Source: Acestrorhynchus altus (taxonomy: Eukaryota > Chordata > Actinopteri > Characiformes > Acestrorhynchidae). Taken from it: DNA of 64,000 nt. The notes under the pieces were generated by a model. It made no database searches and was not told where the DNA came from. It worked only from the letters and a program-made list of their open reading frames with translations. The position numbers and the translations under genes were made by a program. The stretch spans positions 40,519,871 to 40,583,870 of the forward strand of contig CM067504.1 of NCBI GenBank assembly GCA_034509495.1. The letters are read 5' to 3'. Below, piece by piece: positions 1 through 9,889 of this stretch (the first letter of the stretch is position 1; the number at the start of each line of letters is the position of its first letter).

Positions 1-139
1 GACTTAAGTCTCTTAAAGGATAGTAACACCTGGATGAGCTCAGTTTGGCCACTGATGTTTGCATTCTTAAAGGAGTTCTTCACGGGTTCTTTATGTAATG
101 CAAACGTTCCATGTGCTCTTCTAAGCAACTGTCTAAACA

Positions 140-235
140 TCTGGAAAAGAAAATAATTGAAGCCCACAAGGCAGGAGAAGACTATAAGAAGTGAAACACA
201 GTGAGTTGTTTTATGGTTCAGGGAAGCTGTGGGGT
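140..235 (+). mobile_element. Tc1-type transposase relic, N-terminal helix-turn-helix
   Basis: The + strand reads ...LEKKIIEAHKAGEDYKK then a stop. This matches the start of the DNA-binding helix-turn-helix of teleost Tc1-like transposases (usual wording: IIDAHKAGEGYKKI). Only this fragment survives, with no catalytic domain nearby. A second copy lies at 548-650, which suggests a duplicated segment or two insertions. Confidence 0.5.
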
Positions 236-544
236 TTCAGTTGAGATCTAGAAGACCAGAAAAGACTGCTCTGGACGAACAATGACTTGAAAGTCGCTGG
301 CTGTTACTGTCTTTTCTAAAATGCTGTTCTAATTTTTAAGAAGGTTCTTACAAAATAAAAACATCTGGAGGAGCTCAGTTCAGCCCCTGATGACTGCACT
401 CTTAAAAGAGTTCTTCAAGGGTTCTTCAGTAGAGACGTTTAGGTAGAACCATTTGAACGTTGTCATGCTTGCTCTTTCTTCATGCTATATAAATTGAAAT
501 CTTCTCGAAACCTTCTTCTAAGCTCTTCTAAGCTCAGCGGTTAA

Positions 545-650
545 AGATCTGGAAACAAACATAATTGATGCCCACAAAGCAGGAGAGTAAGACTTTGAAC
601 TTTTTCAGCTTGAAGTTGCTAAATGGCAGTTCAGGGGAGCTGATACCAGG
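545..650 (+). mobile_element. Second Tc1-type helix-turn-helix relic
   Basis: The sequence reads ETNIIDAHKAGE, stop, then a diverged stretch ending in KWQF after a frameshift. This is the same transposase segment as at 140-235, and it carries the downstream KWQ motif typical of the family. It is broken by a stop and at least one frameshift, so it is a dead relic. Confidence 0.5.
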
Positions 651-680
651 CTTCAGAAGTGAGCTACAAATACAATTATG

Positions 681-816
681 GTATTTACCAGCCAGCGGAG
701 CGACTTACAAGGTGGGCCACAGTAGTATTAGGAGTCTTGCTCAGACTGGAACCCCAGTCTCCCACATGGTGTGGTGGCTCACTGGTGATGTTATCTGTTA
801 CTCCACACCAACCACA
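681..816 (+). repeat. Dispersed teleost short repeat, copy 1
   Basis: This segment contains 'gagcgacttacaaggtgg', 'ggagtcttgctcagactgga' and 'acaccaaccac'. It shares order and wording with 2372-2550 and 42222-42375. The family looks like a very common short fish repeat that normally begins 'tttacatttatggcatttgg' and ends in a 'ctacaccaacc' block. It may be a SINE or a MITE; I cannot decide. The 5' part is missing in this copy. Confidence 0.55.
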
Positions 817-829
817 ACGTAGGGAAGTG

Positions 830-2370
830 CAGAAGCTCCTTTTCTAGACATACCTGCTCTGATCTACAGTCCCTTAGAAAGGTAAAGGCATCAGGATAAG
901 CTGAGTTCAGCACCTGATGGTTGCATAGGTTTTTCATGGGTCCTTTAAGACGGGCAGGAGTTCTGTGTAGAATCATGTCACCTCAGCCCACGACATCTTT
1001 CTAGTGAACCATCGAACCAGCATCATAAAGGGTTCCATCATTATATAAGTCCATTCTGCATTGCTGTGGATCTGTTTTTGCTTAGAACATCCCCACCTTG
1101 TGATTCACAGCCTTGGATCAATAAGCCTTTTGGCCCAGACTCCAGAAACACTTTCTAGTAACTTTGTGTGGTTCTGTATGACACAGCGTCACAGGGCTTA
1201 GTATCCATGGCAACAGTGGATGCACAGGAATGCAGATATGCAGTCCTGACCAGCAGGCCAAGCTGCATGATGAAACCCAGTGATGCCACACACCCCACGC
1301 ATACACACACACCCACGTACACATTCACACACGGCCTGCTGTTTGGAAACAGAGAGGAGGACGGTGCCAGAGAGAGCAGCTGCCACCCCAGTTATGCGCC
1401 AGCAGAGACATGCCAAGGCCACTGAACCTCGAAGAGAGAAATCCAGGAAATGTCTGCGCAACACACACACACGCGCACACACACACACACACACAAATCT
1501 TTCAGAGAGCAAGGCGACTGTAATTGATAAGCCGTAGATAATTTCACCATCGTCTGCTGTAATTGCGCGAGTGGTCAGAAGGGAAAAGAAGATTGTTATC
1601 TATTAAATATGGCAATAACAAATCCAGGGCTGTGGGTGGACGTTAAGCAGAGGGACGTGGGGGAGAAGTCATCCTCGGGCCGGCTGCCCATCGTCCGCGG
1701 CTCCAGAAAAAGGCCGCAGTCATCAGAAAGTAGGCATATTTACTGTCCGGCCTGTAGCAGCAGGAGGGAGAGAGTGAAAGATTACTTTGTTTATGAGCGA
1801 GAGAGCAGCTAATCACACTGGCTGCCTTTCATGCCTTCGTTTTCAAGATATACCCCCATATCGGACAGTCGAGGCTGTGCGGAAAGACGGCAGTGTTCGT
1901 CAAAAGTGCCTAGGAACGTGGATCCCGTTCTCTTTTCCAAGAGTAAATGTGCATCGGCAGCGTTTGGGAATGCGTTGTTACTGCCCTTTGCTCAACAGCA
2001 GGTCTTAGAGACGGTCCTGTGACCTGTGGTCCACTTCTTACCGCCTTATAGCCAAGCAGCTGTTGCTGTCGAAGAGCACGGTCTCATTCTGTCTTTACTC
2101 TCGTTCCCTCCCTGCCTCTCTGTTTACACTGCGTTTCAGCCGCGAACACATTGGTGTCCAAAATTACGCTGGTTGTTTCACCACTTTGCGTCTACTTTTT
2201 TAACGTGACCCTTATATTATTGTATTGTGTTTCATGCGTGGTCTGACTGTTCTTGGATAGATTCACCGTTTGAGCTCTTAAGCACGGTTCTAAGCATAGT
2301 TCTCGGAAAACATATCCAGATGTGACCTGGATATTAAAGGTTTTCCTTCCATCTTTGCTGCGGTCGGTGC
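830..2370. other. lpp intron, no gene seen
   Basis: This is intronic sequence upstream of the lpp LIM2 exon. It has short CA-rich stretches at about 1301-1330 and 1461-1494. The block around 1500-1830 looks unique and lacks recognised repeats. No open frame here resembles a LIM exon or any protein I know. Confidence 0.5.
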
Positions 2371-2371
2371 A

Positions 2372-2550
2372 GTTTTATGTTTACGGCATTTAGCTGACGC
2401 TCTTTTCCACAACGGCTTACAAGGTTACTCACATTACAGAAGAGGGCCGGAGTATTGTTTATAGAACCGCATAGACTGCGAGTTGAACCCCAGTCACCCG
2501 CATGGTGTGGTGGTTCACCGGTGGCATTATCTGTTGTGCCACACCAACCA
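2372..2550 (+). repeat. Dispersed teleost short repeat, copy 2 (near complete)
   Basis: This copy starts with 'tttacggcatttagctgacg', continues with 'acggcttacaaggttactca' and ends 'gccacaccaacca'. It is the most complete of three copies in the window (others at 681-816 and 42222-42375). It lies in an lpp intron on the sense strand. Confidence 0.6.
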
Positions 2551-2659
2551 GTTTTATTGCATAACTCCTTGCCATTGCTGTTTTCTAGTGTGGAAGCACT
2601 GTTTTCTGTCGCTTCCTGCCCCCAGAAACCCGTCTACCTGCCAAGAACCTGCATGGAAG

Positions 2660-3070
2660 TGTAGTTGGTGGTGCACTATTCCACTGTGCAACGTCGCTCC
2701 TCACTGAAGCTGAAAAGTGCATGGCTTCAGCAACAGGGTACTGGTCTAAAACATACCTCAGACTCACCAGGGACTACCTGAAGAGACCTGAAGCTTTGTC
2801 AGTGGCCTTAACAGTCCCCTCATCTGAACATCATAGAACATTGAGAACAGAGCCTTAACAGTCTGTATGCACAAGATGGCTTTAAAACATCTCGGAATTA
2901 GAGTCCCTCTGCAACGAGGAGTGGAAATATCCAGCTACATGAACAGGAAGACTTTTGGCTTCTACAAACTGTGTTCTGATTTCTGCCAAGAGCAGGGTTC
3001 AAACATTTTTTGGAGAAGAAATAAAAATTGCAGTCTGTTAAATACTGATACTTTCACATGAGACTTTATA
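2660..3070 (+). mobile_element. Relic of the 3' end of a Tc1-like element
   Basis: The segment 'gatggctttaaaacatctcg' through 'gccaagagcagggttcaaac' to 'tctgttaaatactgatactt' resembles the 3' end of a teleost Tc1-type transposon, which carries the transposase C-terminus, stop and right end. Translation is interrupted and the catalytic part is absent. Family assignment is from memory. Confidence 0.4.
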
Positions 3071-3224
3071 CTCAGATATATATACTTAATCTAAGTGGCT
3101 GCGTGGTCTACGGGTGTTTACACACAAGTGTTTGTGAACGTGGTTTGGTTGGATTTCACGCACCGAAAAGTGTAAGTGCACTAAATGCATCACAATAAAC
3201 CACATGAGAATGTTCTCGTCAATG

Positions 3225-3490
3225 ATTGGCGTAGATGGTGCTCTCTCCACATGCAGTGCTGGTCGGCACAGGCGTCTGTTAGCCAGTGTATCGGAGCTGG
3301 GGACCCAGCGCTTTCCTCTGAGCGCGATCTCTGCCCAGTACTGATCTAATGGCAACAGTTGGAAAAGAGGCAGTGGCTGACTTCACATGTACTGGAGGAG
3401 GCATGTGCTTATCTCCACCCTCCTGGTGTCTGGAGCGTCGTATGGGATAGGGGGAGAGTCGTAACAGGGTTGGGAAATTGACGCTTCCCA
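3225..3490 (+). repeat. Interspersed repeat resembling an otophysan short element
   Basis: Key wording is 'ggcacaggcgtctgttagcc', 'gtatcggagctggggaccc' and 'gctgacttcacatgtactgg'. A diverged relative of its start occurs at 60285-60345 ('gatgctggtcagtataggca'). Origin unknown to me; a SINE or MITE is likely. It lies in an lpp intron. Confidence 0.45.
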
Positions 3491-3735
3491 ATTAGAAGAA
3501 AACTGGGATCCAAATATTGGACCCATCATTTCTGTAAGGTGTCCAGACTTTTATAAGACTGTTGTTTCCCTCTCTGTTTGTCTCCCTCTCTCTTTCTCTA
3601 GTTTCTGTCACTGTGACCCTGTCTCTCTCTTTTGTTCTCTCCCATTCTCCACCCCCCGTCCACCCTGTGTGTCGCGCATATTTCACACTTTATAAACGGG
3701 GTGACAGAGGAAGAGATGTGAAGATAGTGAAATAT

Positions 3736-3736
3736 T

Positions 3737-3813
<77 letters not shown>
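3736..3813 (+). repeat. (CT)n microsatellite
   Basis: About 38 CT units with two small interruptions, inside a broader pyrimidine-rich stretch that starts near 3553. It lies in an lpp intron. The Ser/Leu-rich and Arg/Glu-rich frames across it are artefacts of the repeat. Confidence 0.95.
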
Positions 3814-3816
<3 letters not shown>

Positions 3817-4957
3817 TCTCTCTCTGTGACACACTTGTCCCTCACACATAAAGGTCAATCTCCTGCCACCTCCTTTCCCTCTCCTAACTTGGCTCCCCTT
3901 TTATGTGGACACACAGTGAGGGTCTCAGGGCCCGTCTAAGCACTGGTCCAGATGTTACATAACTGTTCCGATTCAGACCCAGCCATGTTTGAGTCTGGCT
4001 CAGCTGCCTCGGCCACAGGTTTGGAACAGCTGCGTGGAAAAGGTCATGCATCCTCTCCAAGTTTTTCCATGGATATTTAGAGGAGCAGTGGAGGATTTTT
4101 GAACATACCACTGGCACATCAAGCATTATTCAGAGAGTCCAGCTGGACATGCTGCTTACTGGTTCCCTCGCTGTTGTGTAAATCTCGAATGTGGGTGATG
4201 TGGACAAAAATGCAATATTTCCTTATGAATAACAGTTTCGTTATGCATACACTGCACGGACAAAAGTATTTGGACACCTACTCATTCATTGTATCTTCTA
4301 CTCTTTCGTTGGAGTAACTGTCTCCACTGTCCAGGGAAGGCTTTCTAATAGACTTTGGAAATTTAAGTCGGGCAGGACTAAATTCGGTCCAACTGATATC
4401 AGATCAGCCAAAGAACCAATCAGATTTAACAATCTGTTTACCTTATTTCCACTACCTCATCTAAACGTCTTCCCCAACCCTCAGCATATCCCTAAACACA
4501 GCAGCTCCTGTGTTAACCTAACTCTGCCAGCACACTTGCTCATTTAAGCTCATTTAAACTGAAGTTAATCTGTTCAGAACTCCGTGTGCTAGTGAAAGCT
4601 CCTTATTACGCTTTGCGTTTGAGTGAAAGCTCTGTGTTGGTCCTCTTTCCCTCTTGTTCTCTTCAACAGCTTGAACACGTGAACATTTCCACAAACATGG
4701 CTGCTCCAATAAGGCTTCTGCTTCGCTCTTGGAATTAGCTGTTCCTCCTTAAATGGTGTTTTAAGGTGGAGTTTCAGCTTCATGCTGTGAGATGAGCACA
4801 CAGCAGACCTTTGGTGTAGTTTATTTCTTTAAAAATGTCTCATACTTCTCTTTTATAGCAGTCAGATCCATTGTTCTGTTGTTGAATTCTGAGGGATGGA
4901 GTTGGAATAATGGTTGTGTAAAAATGAATGTGTTGGATTCTGTGTGTCTGATTCTAG
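3814..4957. other. lpp intron with a short MITE fragment
   Basis: Mostly unique intronic sequence. At about 4250-4330 there is a fragment with 'ggacaaaagtatttggacac', a hallmark of a common fish inverted-repeat element; relatives sit at 27430-27455 and 45510-45835. The intron ends with the acceptor 'gattctag' just before the LIM2 exon at 4958. Confidence 0.5.
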
Positions 4958-5136
4958 AACACCTTGGAAACCTGTAATATCTGCAGTAAGCCCATCATGG
5001 AGCGCATCCTGCGTGCAACTGGGAAACCTTACCATCCCCACTGCTTCACCTGTGTGGTGTGCCACCGGAGCCTGGATGGCATCCCCTTCACTGTGGACGC
5101 CTCCAACCACATCCACTGCATCGAGGACTTCCACAA
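4958..5136 (+). CDS. lpp: lpp, exon encoding LIM domain 2 (internal exon)
   Basis: LPP is a zyxin-family scaffold of focal adhesions and cell junctions. It binds alpha-actinin and VASP and also shuttles to the nucleus. This exon begins after the acceptor 'gattctag' and ends at the donor 'gtaatt', leaving codon phase 2. It encodes 59 full codons starting NTLETCNICSKPIMERILRA. The LIM zinc ligands are visible in fragment numbering: C6, C9, H26, C29, C32, C35, C54 and D57. The wording 'HRSLDGIPFTVDA' and 'CIEDFHKKFAPRC' (the latter completed by the next exon) is near identical to vertebrate LPP and differs from zyxin and TRIP6. The split lysine codon AA|G joins perfectly to 6771. Exons for the N-terminal proline-rich region and LIM1 are outside the window to the left. 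Confidence 0.96.
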
Positions 5137-6770
5137 GTAATTTATCCATTACACAGACCCACACCTCACTTTGTTTTATGATAAAGATCCATATTTATTA
5201 TATTAACCTTTTATTTTCAGATAAATGCTCACACTCCTCCAACATTTAGTCCACAGAAATAAAACCTGCAAGTGTGGGCTGGTTCCGTCTGGGTGGATTG
5301 CTTTAAACGGCTCCATTACAAACAACGTACAGTCGTGCTTGAACATTTGCAAACCCTCTTGAATTTTGTATATTTCTGCAAAAATTGGACCTAAAACTTC
5401 ATCTTATTTTCACCATGATGGGTCCACCCACACTTAAAAGCATTGGTGAGCATGGCAGGGTTGCAAGTAGAAACCTGCTGCTCTCCAAACAAGAACATTG
5501 TTGGACCAGGACAAGCCAGAAGACTACTGGAAAACACTGCATTCCAGCATAAAAACCTTGTCCCATGTGTAAAAACATGGTGGCGGTAGTATCATGGTAT
5601 GGGCCTATTTTACTGATTCTGGGATAGGAAGGCTTGCCACCTTTGATGGAATAACGAGTTCTGAATTTAGCAAATTCTAAAGGGAATGTCACGACTTTTG
5701 CCTGTGAGCTGAATCTGAAGAGAATGTGGGTCATGCAGAAAGACAACGACCCTGAGCACTTAAGTCGCTTTTCTAAAGAATGGTTAAGGCGCAAAAATGT
5801 AGGTTCTGTAATGGCCGAATCAAATTCCACTTTCATTCACATTCACAGATATAATACTGATCAATCTTCATAAATGAACAAGTGTAATTTTTTTTGTCAT
5901 GTTTGATCTTTATGAATTTTTTGAAGAAAATTTGATATTTTAGCTCAAATATCGAATCGAAAATATATTTTTATATGTTTTTGCAAAACAACAAGGAATT
6001 TTTTGTTGTTAAAATCCCAGTTAATTATTCTTTTAAATAAGTTCAAATAAATTAGCCATAAAGTGAGTAAATCTTCAAAATGTTCTACTGAAACGAACCA
6101 GTACAGAGTGCCTTATAAGAGACAACGGAGACTCAACTACAGTCAAACAATTTCTACATGGGAAAAGGTCTCTGTTGAGGAACTGAAATGTGTGAGACGG
6201 AAGCCGTTAGTTGTGTGAATGTGGCTTGAACAGAAATGCCTTTGTGTCGAGGAACAGCCTGTTTTCACTCTCACTGTTGTGGCTTCTCGGAGCCACCGTG
6301 TGCGCCACTTCCCAGTTTGGAAACATTTATTGGAATAACCCCATGAAAGAAGTTCAATCACCTGCCCGGACCAAAACGCATGCCTTTGTCTTCACATCCT
6401 CACTTTCCTTCTCTGGTCACGTCTCTGTTCCGTCTGTACCTTCCCCCAAATATATACAGGACAAAACCCGTATTCAACTCCGTGGCTTCGGTAATTGGAG
6501 TATTACGCCACAGAGGGTTTGTTCGATGAAGGTCATCAGACTTCAGTTAACGAAAGCTCTGGAGAGAAAGGGCATAACGGAGCAAATGCCAGCTGTTACT
6601 GGAGAACACTTGAAGCACTGCTCTTCAGTGTAATGCCTTTGTAATTATGGGATCTTGGTGCTCATAACGCTGCTTCTGTGTATATAATTAGTCCAAACTC
6701 CAGTTCGTTTTTCGAATGCATTTGCACGAAAACATTGTTTGTTTATCCTCTGCTCTGTGTCGGCCTGCAG
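5137..6770 (+). other. lpp intron between the LIM2 and LIM3 exons
   Basis: This intron has a GT donor at 5137 and a 'ggcctgcag' acceptor at 6762-6770. It contains a Tc1-like relic at 5329-5830. The rest, including 5860-6700, looks unique and I see no further exon in it. Confidence 0.85.
5329..5830 (+). mobile_element. Tc1-like transposon relic, internally deleted, sense orientation
   Basis: The left end 'tacagtcgtgcttgaacatt' and following 'gacctaaaacttcatc' match the terminal repeat of a common teleost Tc1 family. Downstream come transposase pieces in broken frames: 'AFQHKNLVPCVKTW' then 'GGSIMVWAYFT', and 'QKDNDPEHLSRFSKEWL', which keeps the second catalytic aspartate block (normally QQDNDPKH). 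The N-terminal half is deleted. The same family occurs at 43255-44135 (+) and 30620-31190 (-). Confidence 0.75.
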
Positions 6771-6891
6771 GAAGTTTGCTCCTCGCTGCTCTGTGTGTAA
6801 GGAGCCCATAATGCCTGCTCCTGGACAGGAGGAGACTGTGCGTATTGTAGCCCTGGACAGGGACTTCCACGTGCAGTGTTACCGCTGTGAG
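6771..6891 (+). CDS. lpp: lpp, exon encoding the first half of LIM domain 3
   Basis: The exon follows acceptor 'ggcctgcag' and ends before donor 'gtatga'. The first base completes the lysine codon split from 5136. It then encodes 40 codons, KFAPRCSVCKEPIMPAPGQE followed by ETVRIVALDRDFHVQCYRCE. This is the LIM2-LIM3 linker plus the first zinc site of LIM3 (CSVC, then H and C in FHVQC, then CE). It ends in phase 0. The sequence is almost the same as mammalian LPP, and its length fits a LIM exon. The transposon in the following intron does not touch the splice signals. Confidence 0.96.
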
Positions 6892-6960
6892 GTATGAACC
6901 ATTAACCCCTCGTACTCATAACCCTCCTCATTATCCTGCAGCTTCTATTAATCACCCTTC

Positions 6961-7550
6961 TTACACTCATCTGCAAAAAATAGTTGCACCCAGACGGAGT
7001 CAACCAAATGCAGTGCACATCTGCAACGGTCTCTTGGTGGAGACACCGTGGTTGTTGTACATCCGACGTTCACGAGGTGATGTCAGCTCACCTTTGGTCT
7101 TCATTACAGACACGTGGACAGCTCAGCGTTACGTTAATGAGGTCCTGCAACCTGTGGTTCTGCCTTATCAGAACACACACTCCGGTGCTCTATTCCAACA
7201 GGACGACGCTCGTCCACACACTGCTGCCGTCTCTAGATCTCGTCTTGAAGACACAGATACGACCTCCATCATCTCCAGACCTGTCCCTGATTGAAAATGT
7301 GTGGGATGCTATTGGACGCTCTATCAACACTCCACCCCTACCACACCATCTGCAGAACTGGGGGAGAACATTCAAGCTGCATGGGATGGATCATCACAGG
7401 GCACCATTAGGAACCTCTACAGCTCCGTGAGACGTCTGGCGTGTCGCCGTACTGAGAGAGTCTCGTACTGATAACATTTCAATTCCATCCCTGCAGCACG
7501 TCAATCCCACACTTCATCCTGGGTGCAGCTGTTTTTCGATGATGAGTGTA
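6961..7550 (+). mobile_element. Tc1-like element with intact terminal inverted repeats, internally deleted
   Basis: The left end (6961-6993, starting 'ttacactcatctgcaaaaaa') and the right end (7519-7550) are imperfect inverted repeats of about 32 bp. Both end inward in 'ctgggtgca' or its complement, and the tips carry TA. Between them are broken frames of the C-terminal transposase half: YVNEVLQPVVLPY, FQQDDARPHTAAV (second catalytic Asp block), SPDLSLIENVWDAIGR (third acidic residue block) and a GMDHHRAPLG tail. The DNA-binding half and the first Asp block are missing, so the copy is non-autonomous and dead. A relative of the tail is at 63225-63300. Confidence 0.85.
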
Positions 7551-8800
7551 TTTTGACTTCCGTTTATCTGCTGACTTGACTCATTTGGAGAATCTGAGGT
7601 CATGTATTGGCTCACAGTAGAAATATTGATTGTGTAATGGCCCGTCTGCATAACTCAACCTTCTAAGATGTCGAAATGCCAATATCACCATAAAAAAGCT
7701 TTTATGATGCCAAATTTTATTTACATTCAGTATTAAACTTCCATCATGTTCAAACTCCAGACGCTGAGCTTTAGAACAGTAGAGCATATGCATCTCCACT
7801 GTGTATATCCTTACACGGATTGACATTCAGTGGCCAATTTGTCTTCATTCAGTTAAATTCACCATCCAGCAGCAGATCCAGTCGAAGCAGCAATTTAGAT
7901 TTAGAGAGCCTGGCAGCATGGCTGGAAACACAGCAGACTTTGAAAAGAATTCCTCAAGTTGGGGCCTGATAAACTCAGAGTGCTGGTAGAAAAATGTACA
8001 AAATGACCACCTACAGCTACAGCTGTGGTCAGAGGCTTACATACCCTCATCCTGGACATGGATGTCATGGACACTAGTTCTTTTTCTGGGACAAAATGAG
8101 TTACATACATATTTAAATGGGAAAAAAATACGAATTTGCTGCTCAAGTTCAAGCAATTTGTGGTTTTCTGAAATCGAATGGGGTGAAAATTATGAAATAA
8201 ACATGATTCACAAGCAATATTTAGTTTAAATGTCCTGAAAAAGGCACTTTTGGTGGATCTCGACAATCTTCTGTTAGACGTCTGGTTGGTTTTTGGCACA
8301 TTAACCAAAATTCAAGCTTCATTTTGGCATGTTTTTATTCATTTCACAACCACTTTTGATGATTTTTAGAGTTACTTGGGTTAATTAGAACCTGTTCTCC
8401 AAATTCATGTTTCTTTTCTGTTAAATTATACTAGTATTTCCATGTTTCCCTAATAGATATTTGCTTTGTTTTCAAGAACAGTTTGAAAAAAATATATATT
8501 TTTATATAAAAGTAACTCATATTAATGTTTATTATCCCACGGGTAATAATTTGCTTCGTTACAGCAGAATATATATTATTGTAAACTAAACAAATATACA
8601 GTTTACACATGTAATTAAATGGATATTTCACATTATTGCACAGTATTTCAAGTTAAATTGCGCATAAATATACATAATTGTACATTAATTGCTTAATTAA
8701 TTAATTATAATATATGTGCTTCTTACTAGATTTCCAAATACTTCCACTTCCTTGTTGTGCTGCCTTAATAATCCAGTATATAGTCCATATGAGGCACTTA

Positions 8801-8802
<2 letters not shown>

Positions 8803-8880
<78 letters not shown>
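8803..8880 (+). repeat. (GT)39 microsatellite at the lpp terminal-exon acceptor
   Basis: Seventy-eight bases of uninterrupted GT, followed directly by 'ttgcag' and the terminal exon. The tract stands where the polypyrimidine tract would be. It contains no AG, so the first AG after a branch point placed upstream of it would still be the true acceptor. Confidence 0.98.
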
Positions 8881-8884
<4 letters not shown>

Positions 8885-8886
8885 AG

Positions 8887-9015
8887 GATTGTACCGGTCT
8901 GCTCTCTGAGGGTGATAATCAGGGTTGCTACCCATTGGATGGTCATGTTCTCTGCAAGTCCTGCAACACCATCCGCATTCAGGCCCTGACTGCCAAGGCC
9001 TCCACCGACCTCTGA
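8887..9015 (+). CDS. lpp: lpp, terminal coding exon: end of LIM3 and C-terminus
   Basis: The exon starts in phase 0 after 'ttgcag' and runs 42 codons to TGA at 9013-9015: DCTGLLSEGDNQGCYPLDGH, then VLCKSCNTIRIQALTAKAST, then DL. It supplies the remaining zinc ligands of LIM3 and the free C-terminus. The last four residues STDL form a class I PDZ-binding motif; in mammals the LPP tail binds Scribble. Together the three exons give a C-terminal part of 142 residues, as expected. The exon is flanked by (GT)39 upstream and by (CA)n arrays 36 and 189 bases after the stop, which is unusual. Confidence 0.97.
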   Translation, partial: DCTGLLSEGDNQGCYPLDGHVLCKSCNTIRIQALTAKASTDL

Positions 9016-9048
9016 GTGCCTTATGCACATCAACACACACTTGCTATG

Positions 9049-9050
<2 letters not shown>

Positions 9051-9115
<65 letters not shown>
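9051..9115 (+). repeat. (CA)n microsatellite 36 bases after the lpp stop
   Basis: Sixty-five bases of uninterrupted CA, then 'gcacacg'. It is complementary to the (GT)39 tract at 8803-8880 on the same transcript. Confidence 0.97.
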
Positions 9116-9122
<7 letters not shown>

Positions 9123-9201
9123 AACCTATACCTCCTCCTGAGATACCTTCAGATACAGCGCAGACATATTCACAGAATCCTCACACTTATACTATGAAAC
9201 G

Positions 9202-9203
<2 letters not shown>

Positions 9204-9252
<49 letters not shown>
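9204..9252 (+). repeat. (CA)n microsatellite
   Basis: Forty-nine bases of uninterrupted CA followed by 'gcacgcacacg'. This is the second CA array in the presumed lpp 3' UTR. Confidence 0.97.
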
Positions 9253-9256
<4 letters not shown>

Positions 9257-9306
9257 GCACACGTGAAACACACAGTCCGTAATTATGCATATGTCAGTAT
9301 ATGTAC

Positions 9307-9571
9307 ACTAGTGCATCTCAAAACATATGAGAATCGTTAAATATCTTCTTTATTATCACTGGTGATCACAGTTTCATTCAGAAAGGTTTATATTTTATAT
9401 TTATTTCACATAAAGTCACATTTTTGTTTTGAAAAACTCAAGAATCTCAAAATATTAGACCATTTTCATCAAATTACAGCATCAACTTTAAAACAACAAA
9501 CTTATATCACTTTAAATACAGTGAATATAAAATAACCTTTTCACAGTATTCCCTATTTTTGAAATGCACTA

Positions 9572-9573
<2 letters not shown>
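9307..9573 (+). mobile_element. MITE with 17-18 bp terminal inverted repeats
   Basis: The left tip 'actagtgcatctcaaaa' (9307-9323) is matched in inverse by 'tttttgaaatgcactagt' (9556-9573), with one mismatch. The 267-bp element between them is AT-rich and has no open frame. Size and tips fit a mariner-type miniature element. It lies in the presumed lpp 3' UTR, directly abutting a (GT)n tract. Confidence 0.85.

Positions 9574-9574
<1 letters not shown>

Positions 9575-9635
<61 letters not shown>
9575..9635 (+). repeat. (TG)n microsatellite
   Basis: Sixty-one bases of TG, starting two bases after the right tip of the 9307-9573 element. Confidence 0.97.
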
Positions 9636-9637
<2 letters not shown>

Positions 9638-9705
9638 ACACACTGTCAAAGAAAGTATATAAAACATTTATGCTATGAAATCTATAATGCTAATACCCAG
9701 CATGA

Positions 9706-9708
<3 letters not shown>

Positions 9709-9759
<51 letters not shown>
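9709..9759 (+). repeat. (CA)n microsatellite
   Basis: Fifty-one bases of CA, 73 bases after the (TG)n tract at 9575-9635. The two tracts can pair as an RNA or cruciform stem. Confidence 0.97.
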
Positions 9760-9763
<4 letters not shown>

Positions 9764-9889
9764 AGCATAATTAAGAAAATGCATTAGGTTGTTGCTATCA
9801 GGCTGATAGTATTTTTGCTTTGGGGAAATTATTAATACGCTCAGAAATCAGATATACAGTCCCAGCTTCAGTACCTGATCTGACTGCAC

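Larger units (their letters stand above)
1..1010. repeat. Three diverged copies of a repeat unit in an lpp intron
   Basis: Units of about 100 bp recur at roughly 1-110, 346-450 and 880-1010. Each has a stretch like 'gagctcagtt', a 'ctgatg.ttgca' core and a following 'gttctt..gggttctt' motif. Similar wording returns near 9860-9960. The copies are diverged, so this is an old interspersed repeat and not a recent tandem array. No exon of lpp was recognised here; the LIM1 exon must lie further left. Confidence 0.5.
6892..8886 (+). other. Last intron of lpp
   Basis: Donor 'gtatga' at 6892, acceptor 'ttgcag' at 8881-8886. It holds a terminal-inverted-repeat element (6961-7550), an AT-rich stretch (about 8430-8710) and a (GT)39 tract (8803-8880) that ends six bases before the exon. 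A segment at about 8010-8330 beginning 'cagctgtggtcagaggctta' resembles the end of another fish DNA element, with low confidence. Confidence 0.9.

Noticed and set aside
8701..9340. Several Cys/Val-rich and Thr/His-rich open frames
   Set aside because: They are translations of (GT)n and (CA)n arrays. Only the lpp exon at 8887-9015 in this stretch is coding.
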